Origin: Bacteroidales bacterium
GTDB taxonomy: Bacteria; Bacteroidota; Bacteroidia; Bacteroidales; P3
Direction: 5' to 3'
DNA: 64,000 nt
Assembly: GCA_024400505.1 (NCBI GenBank)
Contig: JAKSMP010000004.1
Coordinates: 1 to 64,000, forward strand
Position 1 is the first letter of the stretch. Every line of letters begins with the position of its first letter. A program made the translations under genes and the position numbers. The notes beneath the pieces were generated by a model. That model saw nothing but the letters and a program-made list of their open reading frames with translations. It had not been told where the DNA came from and did no database searches. This document shows, piece after piece, positions 9,151 through 18,868 of this stretch.

Positions 9151-10242
9151 ATGAGCACAAAGAAATATACCTTAGTCATTAACCCCGGTGCAACCTCTAC
9201 CAAGGCTGCTATTTACGAAGGCGAGACCGAAGTATTTACCGAAAACCTCTCTCATCCTATTGAGGACATTCAGAAATTCCACGAAGTGGCCGACCAGTTT
9301 GATTATCGCAAAGGTGCAATCCTCGACATGATCAAGCGTCATGGTATTGGTACCGAAGAAATCGCTATCGTTATGGGTCGTGGCGGTCTTACCCGTCCTT
9401 GCGAAAGCGGTGTTTATCGTGTGAATGATTTGATGAAAGAGGAGTGCCATGCTGGTATTCAAGGTAAGCATGCTTGCAACCTTGGCGCACTTATCAGCGA
9501 CTCTATCGCTAATGAAATTGGACTTGGCTCGGCTTATATTGCTGACCCCGGCATCGTTGACGAACGTCCTGAGTATGCAAAGATTTCTGGTCACCCCGTA
9601 TTTGACCTCGATCCCGAAAGAGAAGGTGTTATCTGGCATTGCCTCAATCAGAAGATGACCGCCAAGCTTTATGCTCGCGAATTGGGCAAACATTACGAAG
9701 ACCTCAACCTCATCATCGCTCACATGGGTGGTGGTGTCAGCGTAGGTGTTCATCAGCACGGTCGCTGCGTAGAAGTCAATCGTGCCCTTTGCGGTCTTGG
9801 CGCATTCTCTCCCACTCGTGCTGGTAGCATCAACAGCAGCAAACTTATCGAGGTGGCTTGCTCTGGCAAATACACCGAGGCTCAGCTCAAGAAGATGGTT
9901 ACTGCAGAAGGTGGTTTTGTGGCATACCTCGGCACCAATGATGCATACGAGGTTGAGAAGAAAGCTCTTGCTGGCGACGCTAAGTGCCAACTCCTCGTTG
10001 AAGCATTCTGCTATCAGGTCTCTCTCGAAATCAGCCGTCTTGCTGCTGCTGTCAATGGCAAGGTGGATGCCATCCTCCTCACTGGTGGTATTTCTTACAG
10101 CAAACCTTGGATGCAGATGATTACCGATCGCGTTGAATGGATTGCTCCCGTGAAGATCTATAAGGGTGAGAACGAAATGCTTGCTCTTGCTATCTGCGGT
10201 AAAGAAATTCTCGACGGTGCTACCCCCAAGGAATATAAATAG
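9151..10242 (+). CDS. buk: Butyrate kinase
   Basis: ASKHA-fold acyl kinase making butyrate and ATP from butyryl phosphate; related enzymes also use branched-chain acyl phosphates. The 363 residues have the N-terminal VINPGATSTKAA phosphate loop, the VMGRGGLTRP motif near residue 75, IADPGIVDERP, the AHMGGGVSVGVH stretch near residue 190 and a C-terminal LLTGGISYS motif. The usual partner phosphotransbutyrylase is not adjacent: upstream lies a gene-free spacer and downstream a terminator. The gene has its own promoter and terminator and is a single-gene unit. Confidence 0.95.
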   Translation: MSTKKYTLVINPGATSTKAAIYEGETEVFTENLSHPIEDIQKFHEVADQFDYRKGAILDMIKRHGIGTEEIAIVMGRGGLTRPCESGVYRVNDLMKEECHAGIQGKHACNLGALISDSIANEIGLGSAYIADPGIVDERPEYAKISGHPVFDLDPEREGVIWHCLNQKMTAKLYARELGKHYEDLNLIIAHMGGGVSVGVHQHGRCVEVNRALCGLGAFSPTRAGSINSSKLIEVACSGKYTEAQLKKMVTAEGGFVAYLGTNDAYEVEKKALAGDAKCQLLVEAFCYQVSLEISRLAAAVNGKVDAILLTGGISYSKPWMQMITDRVEWIAPVKIYKGENEMLALAICGKEILDGATPKEYK

Positions 10243-10271
10243 TATATTAGCTTGAATTAATAGATACTGTG

Positions 10272-10305
10272 ATAGTCGCTGCAAATATTTTTTTGCAGCG
10301 ACTAT
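10272..10305. terminator. Terminator after butyrate kinase
   Basis: A 14-bp perfect stem ATAGTCGCTGCAAA / TTTGCAGCGACTAT (10272-10285 with 10292-10305), with an AT-rich tail and a T-rich loop. It lies 30 bp after the buk stop. Confidence 0.8.
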
Positions 10306-10348
10306 TTATAATAAACAGATACCATATATTAAAACTCATTACTTAATT

Positions 10349-11170
10349 ATGAAAAAAACACTCATCATCCTTGCAGCATTAATCTTTGCTGGTGCAGTTT
10401 CAGCTCAGGATGTAAAAATCAAACACGGCAAAGTGACTATGAGCGAGGCCGACTATAACCTCCTCAAACAGCGTGCAGATGCACTCGAATCAACCCAGAA
10501 AGCACTTGATGAAACCCTTGCAGCATATCAGAAACAACAGAATATGAACGACCTGTATCGTCCTGCAACACCCAAGGATTTCAACGACTCCGCTTCTTAT
10601 GCTATAGGTAGAGATATCTATCAGACCTGGCTTCGTGAGAAGAACGGCATTAATGCCAATCTTGCAGGTCAAGCTTTGATTGACTGCTATAAAGGTCAAA
10701 ATCAATGGAACGACAACACTTGCCGTCCTCTTATCATGCGTTTCCAGCAGGAATTTCAGCAACGCATAATGGCTCAGCAGGAACAATCCAGAGCAGCTGG
10801 CAAGAAATTCTTGGAAGAAAACGCCCTCAACAAGTCGGTATATACCACCAAGAGCGGTCTGCAGTATAAGATTGTGAAAAAAGGTAATGGCAAACACCCC
10901 AAGGCCACTAGCCGTGTGCGCGTTCACTATACCGGAACGCTTATTGATGGAACCAAATTCGATAGCAGTATTGATCGTGGTACTCCTGCCGAGTTTGGCT
11001 TGAATCAGGTGATTCCTGGCTGGACCGAAGGCCTTCAACTCATGGATGAGGGCTCTAAATACATCCTCTACATCCCCGATAATCTTGGCTATGGAGATCG
11101 TGACATGGGTCAGATTCCAGCTTTCTCGACCTTGATTTTTGAAGTTGAACTCATCAGCGTTCTCGATTAA
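10349..11170 (+). CDS. FKBP-type peptidyl-prolyl cis-trans isomerase
   Basis: Exported proline isomerase/chaperone of the FkpA/Mip kind. The 273 residues begin with a Sec signal peptide ([20 protein letters not shown]). A helical dimerisation region covers about residues 60-160, with [15 protein letters not shown] typical of the FKBP N-terminal domain. A C-terminal FKBP domain from about residue 180 carries [32 protein letters not shown] and [10 protein letters not shown]. The last residues FEVELISV end the domain normally. Likely periplasmic. It begins a plus-strand run through aroC, the DUF4369 lipoprotein and lpxH. Confidence 0.95.
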   Translation: MKKTLIILAALIFAGAVSAQDVKIKHGKVTMSEADYNLLKQRADALESTQKALDETLAAYQKQQNMNDLYRPATPKDFNDSASYAIGRDIYQTWLREKNGINANLAGQALIDCYKGQNQWNDNTCRPLIMRFQQEFQQRIMAQQEQSRAAGKKFLEENALNKSVYTTKSGLQYKIVKKGNGKHPKATSRVRVHYTGTLIDGTKFDSSIDRGTPAEFGLNQVIPGWTEGLQLMDEGSKYILYIPDNLGYGDRDMGQIPAFSTLIFEVELISVLD

Positions 11171-11183
11171 TATAAGATAATTG

Positions 11184-12101
11184 ATGAACACCATAGGCAA
11201 CACTTTTAGGCTCACCACATTTGGCGAATCTCATGGCGCAGCTGTGGGTGGCACCATAGATGGTTGTCCTGCAGGATTGTTGCTTGATGAAGCTTTTATC
11301 ATCTCTGAGCTGACGCGACGTCGTTTGGGTGACCAGCCTTCTACCCTCACCACATCACGCTCAGAGCCCGACCAAGTAGAGTGGTTGAGCGGTGTATTTC
11401 AAGGCAAAACCTTGGGTACTCCGCTCACATTTATTGTGCGCAATCAAGACTGCCGCTCTTCCGATTACGATGCATTGCGCACATGCTATCGTCCGGGCCA
11501 TGCCGACTATACTACGCAACAGAAATATGGTTATCGCGACCATCGAGGAGGTGGCAGATCCTCGGGCAGAGAAACCGTGGCACGCGTGGTGGCGGGTTCT
11601 GTGGCCAAGCAATTGCTCAAGCGTGAAGGCGTTACAATCACTGCTTCGAGCCAACAACATCTAGTATCCTGCATCATCAAGGGTGTGCATGCAGGATTGG
11701 GAGATCCTATCTTTGACCGACTGAATGCGCGTTTGGCATTTGCCGTCATGTCCATTCCATCAGCCATGTCATTCTCCATGGGAGAAACTCCCGACTGCTA
11801 CAAGCTCGATTCTTTCAATTTCCCTGATGCATGGTGCGCCTATGGAGAGGGCGAAAACCTTACTGCCACCAATCATTGTGGAGGTGTTCAAGGAGGCATC
11901 AGCAACGGAATGCCCATCATCTTTCATGTGGGTTTTCATCCTCCCGTGACCAATCCAGATGGCATGATATGCCGCCAAGAGGATGGTTCGTTGGAGAAGG
12001 TGGCTCCTCACGGACGTCATGATGCCGAACATTTTCAGCGACTTCCTGTAATCGTTGAAAGCATGGCTGCTATCACATTAGCAGATTTGTACAAATTTTA
12101 A
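11184..12101 (+). CDS. aroC: Chorismate synthase, shortened form
   Basis: Last shikimate-pathway enzyme, converting EPSP to chorismate with reduced FMN. The ATG at 11184 gives MNTIGNTFRLTTFGESHG; a TTG three bases earlier is unlikely. The product is 305 residues, against about 350-360 for Bacteroides enzymes. FGESHG, RPGHADYT, RDHRGGGRSSGRET, GGVQGGISNG and GRHD are present. The segment that normally lies between the ITAYTSQ-like strand and the GGV(L/I)xCVIKG strand, roughly 48 residues, is missing. The C-terminal RHDxCVxPRAVPIVEAM block is altered to RHDAEHFQRLPVIVESM. The frame is intact, so this is an internal shortening, not a truncation. Activity is plausible but not assured. Confidence 0.88.
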   Translation: MNTIGNTFRLTTFGESHGAAVGGTIDGCPAGLLLDEAFIISELTRRRLGDQPSTLTTSRSEPDQVEWLSGVFQGKTLGTPLTFIVRNQDCRSSDYDALRTCYRPGHADYTTQQKYGYRDHRGGGRSSGRETVARVVAGSVAKQLLKREGVTITASSQQHLVSCIIKGVHAGLGDPIFDRLNARLAFAVMSIPSAMSFSMGETPDCYKLDSFNFPDAWCAYGEGENLTATNHCGGVQGGISNGMPIIFHVGFHPPVTNPDGMICRQEDGSLEKVAPHGRHDAEHFQRLPVIVESMAAITLADLYKF

Positions 12102-12121
12102 TTTCCCCATTTTCTCAAATC

Positions 12122-12880
12122 ATGAGCAAAAAATCATTTATCTCTTTCTTCTGTATTCTTTGGGTTGCTTTACTGTCTTTCAGTGCCTGTGGCAGCAAAG
12201 ACGAAATCACCATTGAAGGCACATTGGAGAATGGTGCTGGCAAGATCATCTATATTGAAGAGATGTCTCCTACCGACCGTATTTTCATCGATTCAATCAA
12301 GTTAGATAAAAAGGGGCATTTCAAAGTAAACTGTCAGATGCCTTACCGCACATTCTATAATCTGCATGTGTCAGAAGCTGATTATGTGGTGCTATTGCCC
12401 CAACAGGGAGAGCCCGTGAACATTACTGGCAATTATGATTCACTTTCCAATTCCTACAAAGTGCTTACGGGTTATGATTCTCAACTTTTGTGGCAGTTGC
12501 AAGATTACTCCAATACGGGTGCACGTCAGCTAAGAGAAATTGTGGCAACGGACCAGAAGAACCGTGAATTGCTCAACAATGGCGAGCTTTCTGATGCTGA
12601 GTTCAATCGCGAACATGCCATTACCGATTCCATCTTCCTATCCATCTTCTCCGACCAACAACGCTATGTGGCGCATTTCATAGAAGATAATCTAGGATCA
12701 TTGGCCACACTCATCGCATTGTACAAACCATTCAACAACATGCCTTTGGTTGACCCAAAGAATAGTTTTGAGTTTTACGAAGGTGTGCTTGCCGGATTGG
12801 AAGAGTCCATGCCCGACAACCCCCACACACTCAATTTCAAAAATACTGTAGAACGCACTCGTTTCACCTATGCCCAATAG
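12122..12880 (+). CDS. DUF4369 lipoprotein lacking a thioredoxin domain
   Basis: A 252-residue lipoprotein: signal peptide with lipobox FSAC and acylated Cys near residue 23. Residues about 30-125 match the DUF4369 pattern (ITIEGTLENGAGKIIYIEE, then IDSIKLDKKGHF and GEPVNITGNYD). A helical stretch follows to the end. In Bacteroidetes this domain usually precedes a TlpA/ResA-like thioredoxin domain. Here the protein stops just where that domain would begin, with no CxxC motif. Its last 11 bases overlap the lpxH start. The function is unknown; an envelope location is inferred. Confidence 0.8.
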   Translation: MSKKSFISFFCILWVALLSFSACGSKDEITIEGTLENGAGKIIYIEEMSPTDRIFIDSIKLDKKGHFKVNCQMPYRTFYNLHVSEADYVVLLPQQGEPVNITGNYDSLSNSYKVLTGYDSQLLWQLQDYSNTGARQLREIVATDQKNRELLNNGELSDAEFNREHAITDSIFLSIFSDQQRYVAHFIEDNLGSLATLIALYKPFNNMPLVDPKNSFEFYEGVLAGLEESMPDNPHTLNFKNTVERTRFTYAQ

Positions 12881-13643
12881 GGATAAACTATATTTCCTTT
12901 CTGACGCACATCTTGGAGCAGGAGCCGACTCGCTCGAACGCGAACGGCAGCTTTGTAGCCTTCTTGACCAAATGGGGCAAGATGCTACCATGATTGTGCT
13001 GTTGGGCGATATGTTCGATTTCTGGTTCACTTATCGGTACGTGGTTCCCAAAGGCTCCGTACGTTTGCTCGGCAAACTGGCAGAGTTGGCTGATAGTGGG
13101 GTTGAACTGCACTACTTCATCGGCAATCACGATATGTGGTTATTTGATTACATTTCCCAGCAGATGAATGTTACAATGCATAGCGAACCAGATATTATTG
13201 AGTTCTGCGGAAAGAAATTTTTGGTAGGACATGGCGATGGTCTAGGACATCTCGACCGTCGATACGACTGCATCCGCTGGGTGTTTCGAAATAAAATCAA
13301 TCAATTTCTATTCTCGCTATTGCCTCCGGCACTCACTTTTGGTGTGGCTCAGGCTTGGAGTCATAAAAGCCGCAAAGGACATATCAAGAAAAATCCAAAG
13401 ATATTCGAATATCAAGGCGACGAACATGAAGGTATTGTGATTTATTGCCGCGATAGACTCAATCAAGAACAATTTGACTATTGCGTTTTTGGGCACCGAC
13501 ATACGCCCTTCACCAAGGAGATTTCTGGCACAAAGTGTCTCGATTCCAGAGCACAATATGTAAACGTAGGAGATTGGCTGATTCATCGCAACTATGTAGT
13601 TTATTGCGATGGGCTGTTGAGCCTCCATGAGTTTGGCAAGTAA
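12870..13643 (+). CDS. lpxH: UDP-2,3-diacylglucosamine diphosphatase (lipid A synthesis)
   Basis: Calcineurin-like metallophosphoesterase that hydrolyses UDP-2,3-diacylglucosamine to lipid X in lipid A synthesis, at the inner membrane. The 257 residues contain the metal motifs in order: FLSDAHLG near residue 8, LLGDMFDFWF near 50, FIGNHDMW near 84, VGHGDG near 116 and FGHRHTP near 205. The start overlaps the preceding lipoprotein gene by 11 bases, which suggests translational coupling. Some Bacteroidetes proteins of this group lack proof of substrate, so the exact enzyme is slightly less certain than the fold. Confidence 0.9.
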   Translation: MPNRDKLYFLSDAHLGAGADSLERERQLCSLLDQMGQDATMIVLLGDMFDFWFTYRYVVPKGSVRLLGKLAELADSGVELHYFIGNHDMWLFDYISQQMNVTMHSEPDIIEFCGKKFLVGHGDGLGHLDRRYDCIRWVFRNKINQFLFSLLPPALTFGVAQAWSHKSRKGHIKKNPKIFEYQGDEHEGIVIYCRDRLNQEQFDYCVFGHRHTPFTKEISGTKCLDSRAQYVNVGDWLIHRNYVVYCDGLLSLHEFGK

Positions 13644-13741
13644 CTTAATTTATTATCGCTTGCAACAAGGTGTGGTTATTGGGGTTAGAAGATGACCATT
13701 TCTGCTATTTTTGATACTCTTCCACGAATCTATTAATAAGA

Positions 13742-13908
13742 ATGACACTTGACACCCGTGACACCATGACACACCAACGCCATCCTCTCACATCTGGTCA
13801 TTTTGCCAATACGCCCATCTTGCTCAATGCCCGAGAACCTGATTCGATGGGAATGTCATAGTGCAGACCGAAGAGGGAAAGTTCTACACTGAAAAATGGG
13901 AAGAATAG
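13742..13908 (+). pseudogene. Possible small gene remnant with a frameshift
   Basis: From ATG 13742 one frame reads a TGACAC-repeat segment and then GHFANTPILLNAREPDSMG up to a TAG at 13859-13861. A second frame, open from about 13843, reads GNVIVQTEEGKFYTEKWEE and stops at 13906-13908. Joined by a one-base shift they form a plausible short protein tail. The family is not recognised. The rest of 13644-14236 holds no other gene I can support; a short minus-strand frame at 13930-14202 is doubtful. Confidence 0.25.
13743..13772 (+). repeat. TGACAC half-site repeat, copy 1
   Basis: Four TGACAC units in 30 bp, arranged TGACACT-TGACACC-CG-TGACACC-A-TGACAC. The same layout recurs at 18630-18666 (minus), 18770-18804 (plus) and 21624-21653 (minus), always between genes. 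Confidence 0.7.
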
Positions 13909-14236
13909 TTCATCATTTGAGGTGCCTAATCAACCATTTTTATCAAGGAATATATTGATTCGAGACATATCCCAATCCTTACGAACCGCCCCTTTCGGAA
14001 ATGGGATGGGGCAGTTACCATCCGATTGTCTATCATAATAATATATGCCATTTATAGAAGATGCATCAGTCCTCCCACCTTCAGAGGGATACGCCGTAAG
14101 GCAGGAGGACACTATGGCCGACGGAGTCTGCACAAACATAAAAGTATATATATTCATGCACAATACTCCCCTTCTACCCCTGTCAAGTCCTGGCCCTACC
14201 ATTCGTTATTGATATGGGGATAACCTTATTATTATG

Positions 14237-15730
14237 TTATCTTTTGCGAAGGATGATTTTGTGCAATTCAAGGCCAAGAGGCTCTAAGGGAGTAGCACGT
14301 TTTGCTTGATCGAGGCGTATTTGATTATGTCCCTTCATTAATTTTATGCTGCCCATGCTACTTGTTTGCACCATGCGATCTACGCCTGGCAACACCTGCT
14401 TCAACTCTTGCTTGTTACAAGAAAGGATATATTCCTTGTCATTATTTTCAGGGGAATAGATAATAAATACGTCATATAGTCCTTCCTCTGCTGATTCAAT
14501 CTCCCACGAAATCCACGAATGTTCCACCACGCTCATGTATCCGGTTCCGTCTAGTGCTGCATGAAAAAGACCATTATTAGTGGTTAGTTCATAGTCACCT
14601 TGAGAGGCAGCAATGATGGGTGTAGGTGTTGGCTGTTGAGCTTGCCTTGCTAAGATGTCCAAGGTGTCGGGGTGGTTGCGCAGAAATGTCCCAATTCCTT
14701 GCAACACCTCTTTCTCGTATGGTATCACATTTCCGTTTCCGTCAGGACCAATATTCAGCAAGAACACACCGCCATGGCTCACAGTTCTGCAGAGACGATT
14801 CAGTTGAGCCTGTATTTTCTTGTCAGAATCGGGGCGTTCTATCCATTCTTTGTAGCCCCATGTACCATAGAGCGAAGCAGGGTTATCCCAAAACACGTCT
14901 CCGTATGAAGCCACGTTGCCATTATCTGGCAAAGTCATGTAGTCACCCATATTGTTCATAATTCTTCCGTTAATCAAGCAATTGGGTTGCAACTTCTTAA
15001 CCGTTTGACGAAAACGTTTGCTTTGCTCGGGCGTGATCAATCCCATGTCAAACCAAATGGTGGTTATTTCACCATAGTTGGAAAGTAGTTCTGTCACCTG
15101 TGCCACAATATAGTCTTCCAACTCAGGAGTAACCCGTTCGAGCGGAGAATATACTTGGTTTACATGATCCCAACATTTGGTAGTGGTATCTGGTGACATA
15201 CGGGCAATACCTTGTGGGAAATGCCAGTCGGGCAACGAATAATAGAAGCCAAGTTTCATTCCTTGTTTTTTGCATGCCTCAGCCAATTGGGCCACTATAT
15301 CTTTCCCGTAAGGGGTAAAATCCACAATGTTGTAGTTTGTGGTCTTGGTTTTGAACAGGCAGAAACCATCATGATGCTTAGTGGTAATCACAATATATTT
15401 CATGCCAGCTTCCTTTGCCAAAGACACAATCTCATCGGCATTGAAGTCTATAGGGTTGAACTCACGTGCCACAGCCTCATATTCGGGCACAGGAATGCGG
15501 GCATGGTTCATGATTTGCTCACCATAGAAAGGTATTTTTTCTCCCTGCCAATAACCTGCAAGTTTAGAGTAAATCCCAAAGTGTATAAACATGCCGAAAT
15601 GGTCGTTCTTCCATGTATTTAATGCAGTTAGGGTCTTAGCATCGGGTTTGTGTTGCAGATGAGCAGATGTGTTGCAGCCACATAGAATCAGACTGATTAG
15701 TGCCGTTGCTATAAGAGTGCGTATGTTCAT
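14237..15730 (-). CDS. Alpha-L-fucosidase, GH29, lipoprotein
   Basis: Exo-glycosidase releasing L-fucose from host or plant glycans. The start at 15730 is chosen because it gives a lipoprotein signal peptide (MNIRTLIATALISLILCGC) and lies 44 bp after a -7 box; an upstream in-frame ATG would span the promoter. The 497-residue product has the GH29 catalytic region: DHFGMFIHFGIYS near residue 40, TTKHHDGFCLF near 115, and TIWFDMGL near 230 with the likely nucleophile Asp. A C-terminal beta-domain (about residues 400-497) follows. The lipobox predicts outer-membrane anchoring. There is no SusC/SusD pair nearby, so it is not in a typical polysaccharide utilisation locus here. Confidence 0.93.
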   Translation of the reverse strand: MNIRTLIATALISLILCGCNTSAHLQHKPDAKTLTALNTWKNDHFGMFIHFGIYSKLAGYWQGEKIPFYGEQIMNHARIPVPEYEAVAREFNPIDFNADEIVSLAKEAGMKYIVITTKHHDGFCLFKTKTTNYNIVDFTPYGKDIVAQLAEACKKQGMKLGFYYSLPDWHFPQGIARMSPDTTTKCWDHVNQVYSPLERVTPELEDYIVAQVTELLSNYGEITTIWFDMGLITPEQSKRFRQTVKKLQPNCLINGRIMNNMGDYMTLPDNGNVASYGDVFWDNPASLYGTWGYKEWIERPDSDKKIQAQLNRLCRTVSHGGVFLLNIGPDGNGNVIPYEKEVLQGIGTFLRNHPDTLDILARQAQQPTPTPIIAASQGDYELTTNNGLFHAALDGTGYMSVVEHSWISWEIESAEEGLYDVFIIYSPENNDKEYILSCNKQELKQVLPGVDRMVQTSSMGSIKLMKGHNQIRLDQAKRATPLEPLGLELHKIILRKR

Positions 15731-15773
15731 TTCCAATAGTTTATTGATACTTTGTTGTGAAAGGTTTCGACTG

Positions 15774-15781
15774 CAAAGATA
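15774..15781 (-). promoter_or_regulatory. -7 box of the fucosidase promoter
   Basis: Minus-strand TATCTTTG followed by CAG, 44 bp before the chosen start codon. It supports the internal start. Confidence 0.65.
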
Positions 15782-15856
15782 CAAAAAATAGACAAATACA
15801 CAAAATAAGGGTGCAAACCGGAGCTTGCACCCTATAAGCGTTACTTCAATCAAGAC

Positions 15857-18454
15857 TTATCCTTTAGGGTTGAAGAAACAGAACTGGTCATCCACCACAT
15901 CTATCATGATGGTGTCGTTTGTTTGAATTTTCCCCTCTAGGATCTGCCGAGAGAGTTCATTGAGAAGTTGACGTTGAATTACACGTTTGACGGGTCTTGC
16001 ACCCATGGCGGGGTCATAGCCCAGCAGAGCCAAGTGGTCAATGGCTTCGTCGGTCGCACTTATCAGTATATCGTTCTTCTCCAACATCTTGGTCACAACT
16101 TTCAGTTGTATCTTCACCACATCGCGTATCTGGTTCTTGGTCAAGGGACGAAACATGATAATTTCGTCTATTCGGTTCAAGAATTCGGGACGGATTTTTT
16201 GTTTGAGCATCTCCATCACAGCCTTTCTCGTCTCTTCTATTTGGTAGTCGGTGAAATTGGTACTTCCAGATTCCAATTGTTCGCGAATGATGTCACTACC
16301 CATATTGGAGGTCATGATGATTACCGTGTTTTTGAAATCAGCAATACGCCCCTTGTTGTCGGTAAGTCGGCCGTCTTCAAGCACCTGCAGCAGTATGTTG
16401 AATACATCAGGATGGGCTTTCTCAATCTCATCGAAGAGCACAATGCTGTATGGCTTTCTTCTTACGGCCTCAGTCAGTTGACCGCTTTCGTCATATCCCA
16501 CATAGCCTGGAGGCGCACCAATCAGCCTTGACACACTATGGCGTTCTTGGTATTCGCTCATGTCTATTCTCACCATCATATCCTCATCATCAAACATTAC
16601 TTCTGCCAGTGCCTTGGCCAGCTCGGTTTTACCTACACCAGTAGTGCCTAGGAAGATAAAACTTCCTATGGGGCGTTTCCCATCACTCAATCCGGTGCGG
16701 CTGCGTCGTATGGCATTGGCGATATTGCTTATTGCCTCATCCTGCCCCACAACACGTTTGTGCAGTTCTTCTTCCAAGTGCAGGAGTTTCTCGCGCTCAC
16801 TCTGCATCATGCGGGTGACGGGTATGCCGGTCCATTTCGACACCACTTCAGCCACCTGCTCTGCGTCCACCTCTTCGTTGATCATGGCATTCTCAGCTTG
16901 CATCTGTTTAAGTTGGGATTTGAGCTCCTCCACGTGACGTTCAGCCTCCTTGATGCGGCCATATCTTAGCTCTGCCACTTTGCCGTAGTCGCCCATACGC
17001 TCAGCTTGAGTTGCCTGAATCTTGTATGACTCGATATTCTTCACCTCGCCCTGAATGGCTTCCACCAAATTTTTCTCACTTTGCCAACGGGCTTTCATCT
17101 GGTTGCGTTGTTCATTGAGCTCAGCCAATTCTCGCCCCAGCTGAGAGAGTTTGTCGTGGTCGTTTTCACGTTTGATGGCTTCTCGTTCAATTTCCAATTG
17201 GCGTATGCGATGCTCTATCTCGTCCAGCTCTTCTGGCAGCGAGTCGATTTCCAATCTCAGTTTTGCGGCAGCTTCGTCAATGAGGTCAATGGCTTTGTCG
17301 GGGAGAAATCGGTCAGAGATATATCGGTTGCTCAACTCGGCAGCGGCTATGATGGCGTCATCCTTGATCCTAACTTTGTGGTGTACCTCGTACCTTTCTT
17401 TCAGTCCGCGCAGAATGCTAATGGTGTCGTTCACATTGGGTTCATCAATCAACACACTTTGGAATCTACGTTCCAGAGCTTTATCCTTCTCAAAATATTT
17501 TTGATATTCAGCCAAGGTAGTGGCGCCTACAGCTCTCAGTTCGCCTCGGGCCAAGGCTGGTTTCAGGATGTTTGCGGCATCCATAGCGCCTTCGCCGCCA
17601 CCAGCGCCCACCAAGGTGTGAATTTCATCGATAAAAAGAATTATCTCGCCATCGGCTTCATTTATTTCTCTTATCACACTTTTCAGGCGTTCTTCAAATT
17701 CACCTTTATATTTTGCGCCAGCAATCAACGCGCCCATGTCCAGGCTGTAGATAGTCTTACTCTTAAGATTCTCGGGCACATCACCCGATACTATTCTCTG
17801 TGCTAAACCCTCGGCAATGGCAGTTTTACCCACACCTGGCTCGCCAATGAGGATGGGGTTGTTCTTGGTTCGACGTGAGAGAATCTGCAGCACACGGCGT
17901 ATCTCATCATCACGGCCTATCACGGGGTCGAGTTTGCCAGCTTGAGCAAGTTGATTTAGATTCTTTGCATATTTTTTCAGTGCATTGTAGCTCTCTTCGG
18001 CACTCTGACTGCCCACTTTGCTTCCTTTTCGCAAATCGGCTATTGCAGTGCGGAGTCCTTTATCGCTCACTCCATTTTCCTTCATCAGCCGAGCCACATG
18101 GTCTTTGCCATTGGACAAACCCAGCAGTATGTGTTCGATGCTCACGAATTCATCGTTCATTTCCGACCCTATTTGAGATGCTTTCACAAGGGCTTGATTT
18201 GCATCATTAGAAAGATATTGGCTGCCGCCAGTCACCTTGGGCAGCGAGGCTATCATGGCATCTATTTGCTGAGTGAGTCGGGGAATGTTCACCTCCAACT
18301 TCTTCAGCAGATATGGTGTCACATTCTCATCTTCGCTCAGAATGCCTTTGAGCAGATGGCAAGTCTCAATGGCTTGATGCTGATTGGCCGAGGCTATTTC
18401 TTGTGCCTTTTGGATGGCCTCCTGCGATTTGATGGTGAAATTATTCAAATTCAT
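15857..18454 (-). CDS. clpB: ATP-dependent disaggregase ClpB
   Basis: Hsp100 AAA+ chaperone that rescues aggregated proteins with DnaK. The start at 18454 ([17 protein letters not shown]) gives 865 residues, the family norm. Domains in order: Clp N-domain with two repeats (about 1-150), first AAA+ domain with [15 protein letters not shown] and [13 protein letters not shown], a long coiled-coil middle domain (about 400-530), second AAA+ domain with [16 protein letters not shown] and [14 protein letters not shown], and a C-terminal D2-small domain with [10 protein letters not shown]. No CIRCE-like operator was recognised upstream. Confidence 0.98.
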   Translation of the reverse strand: MNLNNFTIKSQEAIQKAQEIASANQHQAIETCHLLKGILSEDENVTPYLLKKLEVNIPRLTQQIDAMIASLPKVTGGSQYLSNDANQALVKASQIGSEMNDEFVSIEHILLGLSNGKDHVARLMKENGVSDKGLRTAIADLRKGSKVGSQSAEESYNALKKYAKNLNQLAQAGKLDPVIGRDDEIRRVLQILSRRTKNNPILIGEPGVGKTAIAEGLAQRIVSGDVPENLKSKTIYSLDMGALIAGAKYKGEFEERLKSVIREINEADGEIILFIDEIHTLVGAGGGEGAMDAANILKPALARGELRAVGATTLAEYQKYFEKDKALERRFQSVLIDEPNVNDTISILRGLKERYEVHHKVRIKDDAIIAAAELSNRYISDRFLPDKAIDLIDEAAAKLRLEIDSLPEELDEIEHRIRQLEIEREAIKRENDHDKLSQLGRELAELNEQRNQMKARWQSEKNLVEAIQGEVKNIESYKIQATQAERMGDYGKVAELRYGRIKEAERHVEELKSQLKQMQAENAMINEEVDAEQVAEVVSKWTGIPVTRMMQSEREKLLHLEEELHKRVVGQDEAISNIANAIRRSRTGLSDGKRPIGSFIFLGTTGVGKTELAKALAEVMFDDEDMMVRIDMSEYQERHSVSRLIGAPPGYVGYDESGQLTEAVRRKPYSIVLFDEIEKAHPDVFNILLQVLEDGRLTDNKGRIADFKNTVIIMTSNMGSDIIREQLESGSTNFTDYQIEETRKAVMEMLKQKIRPEFLNRIDEIIMFRPLTKNQIRDVVKIQLKVVTKMLEKNDILISATDEAIDHLALLGYDPAMGARPVKRVIQRQLLNELSRQILEGKIQTNDTIMIDVVDDQFCFFNPKG

Positions 18455-18629
18455 GGCTATGTAGGATTTTGTTTTGTTTCTTTTTTTCGTTTTAACCCTA
18501 CACTTATCAAAAAATAAGCCAAACCAACACACACTGACAGAATGGCTTTACGGCAACCAATGCGGGGTGACAGAATGACACCAATAGTTATGTTTGTGTT
18601 GAAGCTAAAAAAAGGCCTATCAATAGTGC

Positions 18630-18804
18630 GGGGTGTCAAGGTGTCATGGTGTCAAGGTGTCAAAGTATAGAAAGGTAATGGGAATTGTGGGGACTAAAAT
18701 TGCGGTAAATATAAATTAATTTATATATATTATTATTAGGGGGGGGTCTCCCTACACTTGCTTGTTGAGTTTGACACTTGACACCTATGACACTTGACAC
18801 CCCA
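18630..18804. repeat. Inverted pair of TGACAC repeats around a 103-bp AT-rich core
   Basis: The left arm 18630-18666 reads GGGGTGTCAAGGTGTCATGG onwards. The right arm 18770-18804 is its near reverse complement (TTTGACACTTGACACCTATG onwards). Each arm carries four TGACAC units. The core between the arms is AT-rich and contains a run of eight G at about 18739-18746. The arms could form a long stem or be two binding sites facing each other. It lies between the divergent clpB and the 19270 gene. Confidence 0.75.
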
Positions 18805-18868
18805 CCAGAGTCAAAGCAGACGAACCACAATCACACCTTGCCCCATACAATCGAGGACGAATCTCCAG

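Noticed and set aside
13930..14202. 90-codon minus frame before the fucosidase end
   Set aside because: Contains a low-similarity mix with internal palindromic DNA and no promoter or family signal; too weak to call.
14237..15730. Polysaccharide utilisation locus around the fucosidase
   Set aside because: No SusC, SusD, sensor or other glycosidase gene is adjacent; the neighbours are clpB and lpxH.
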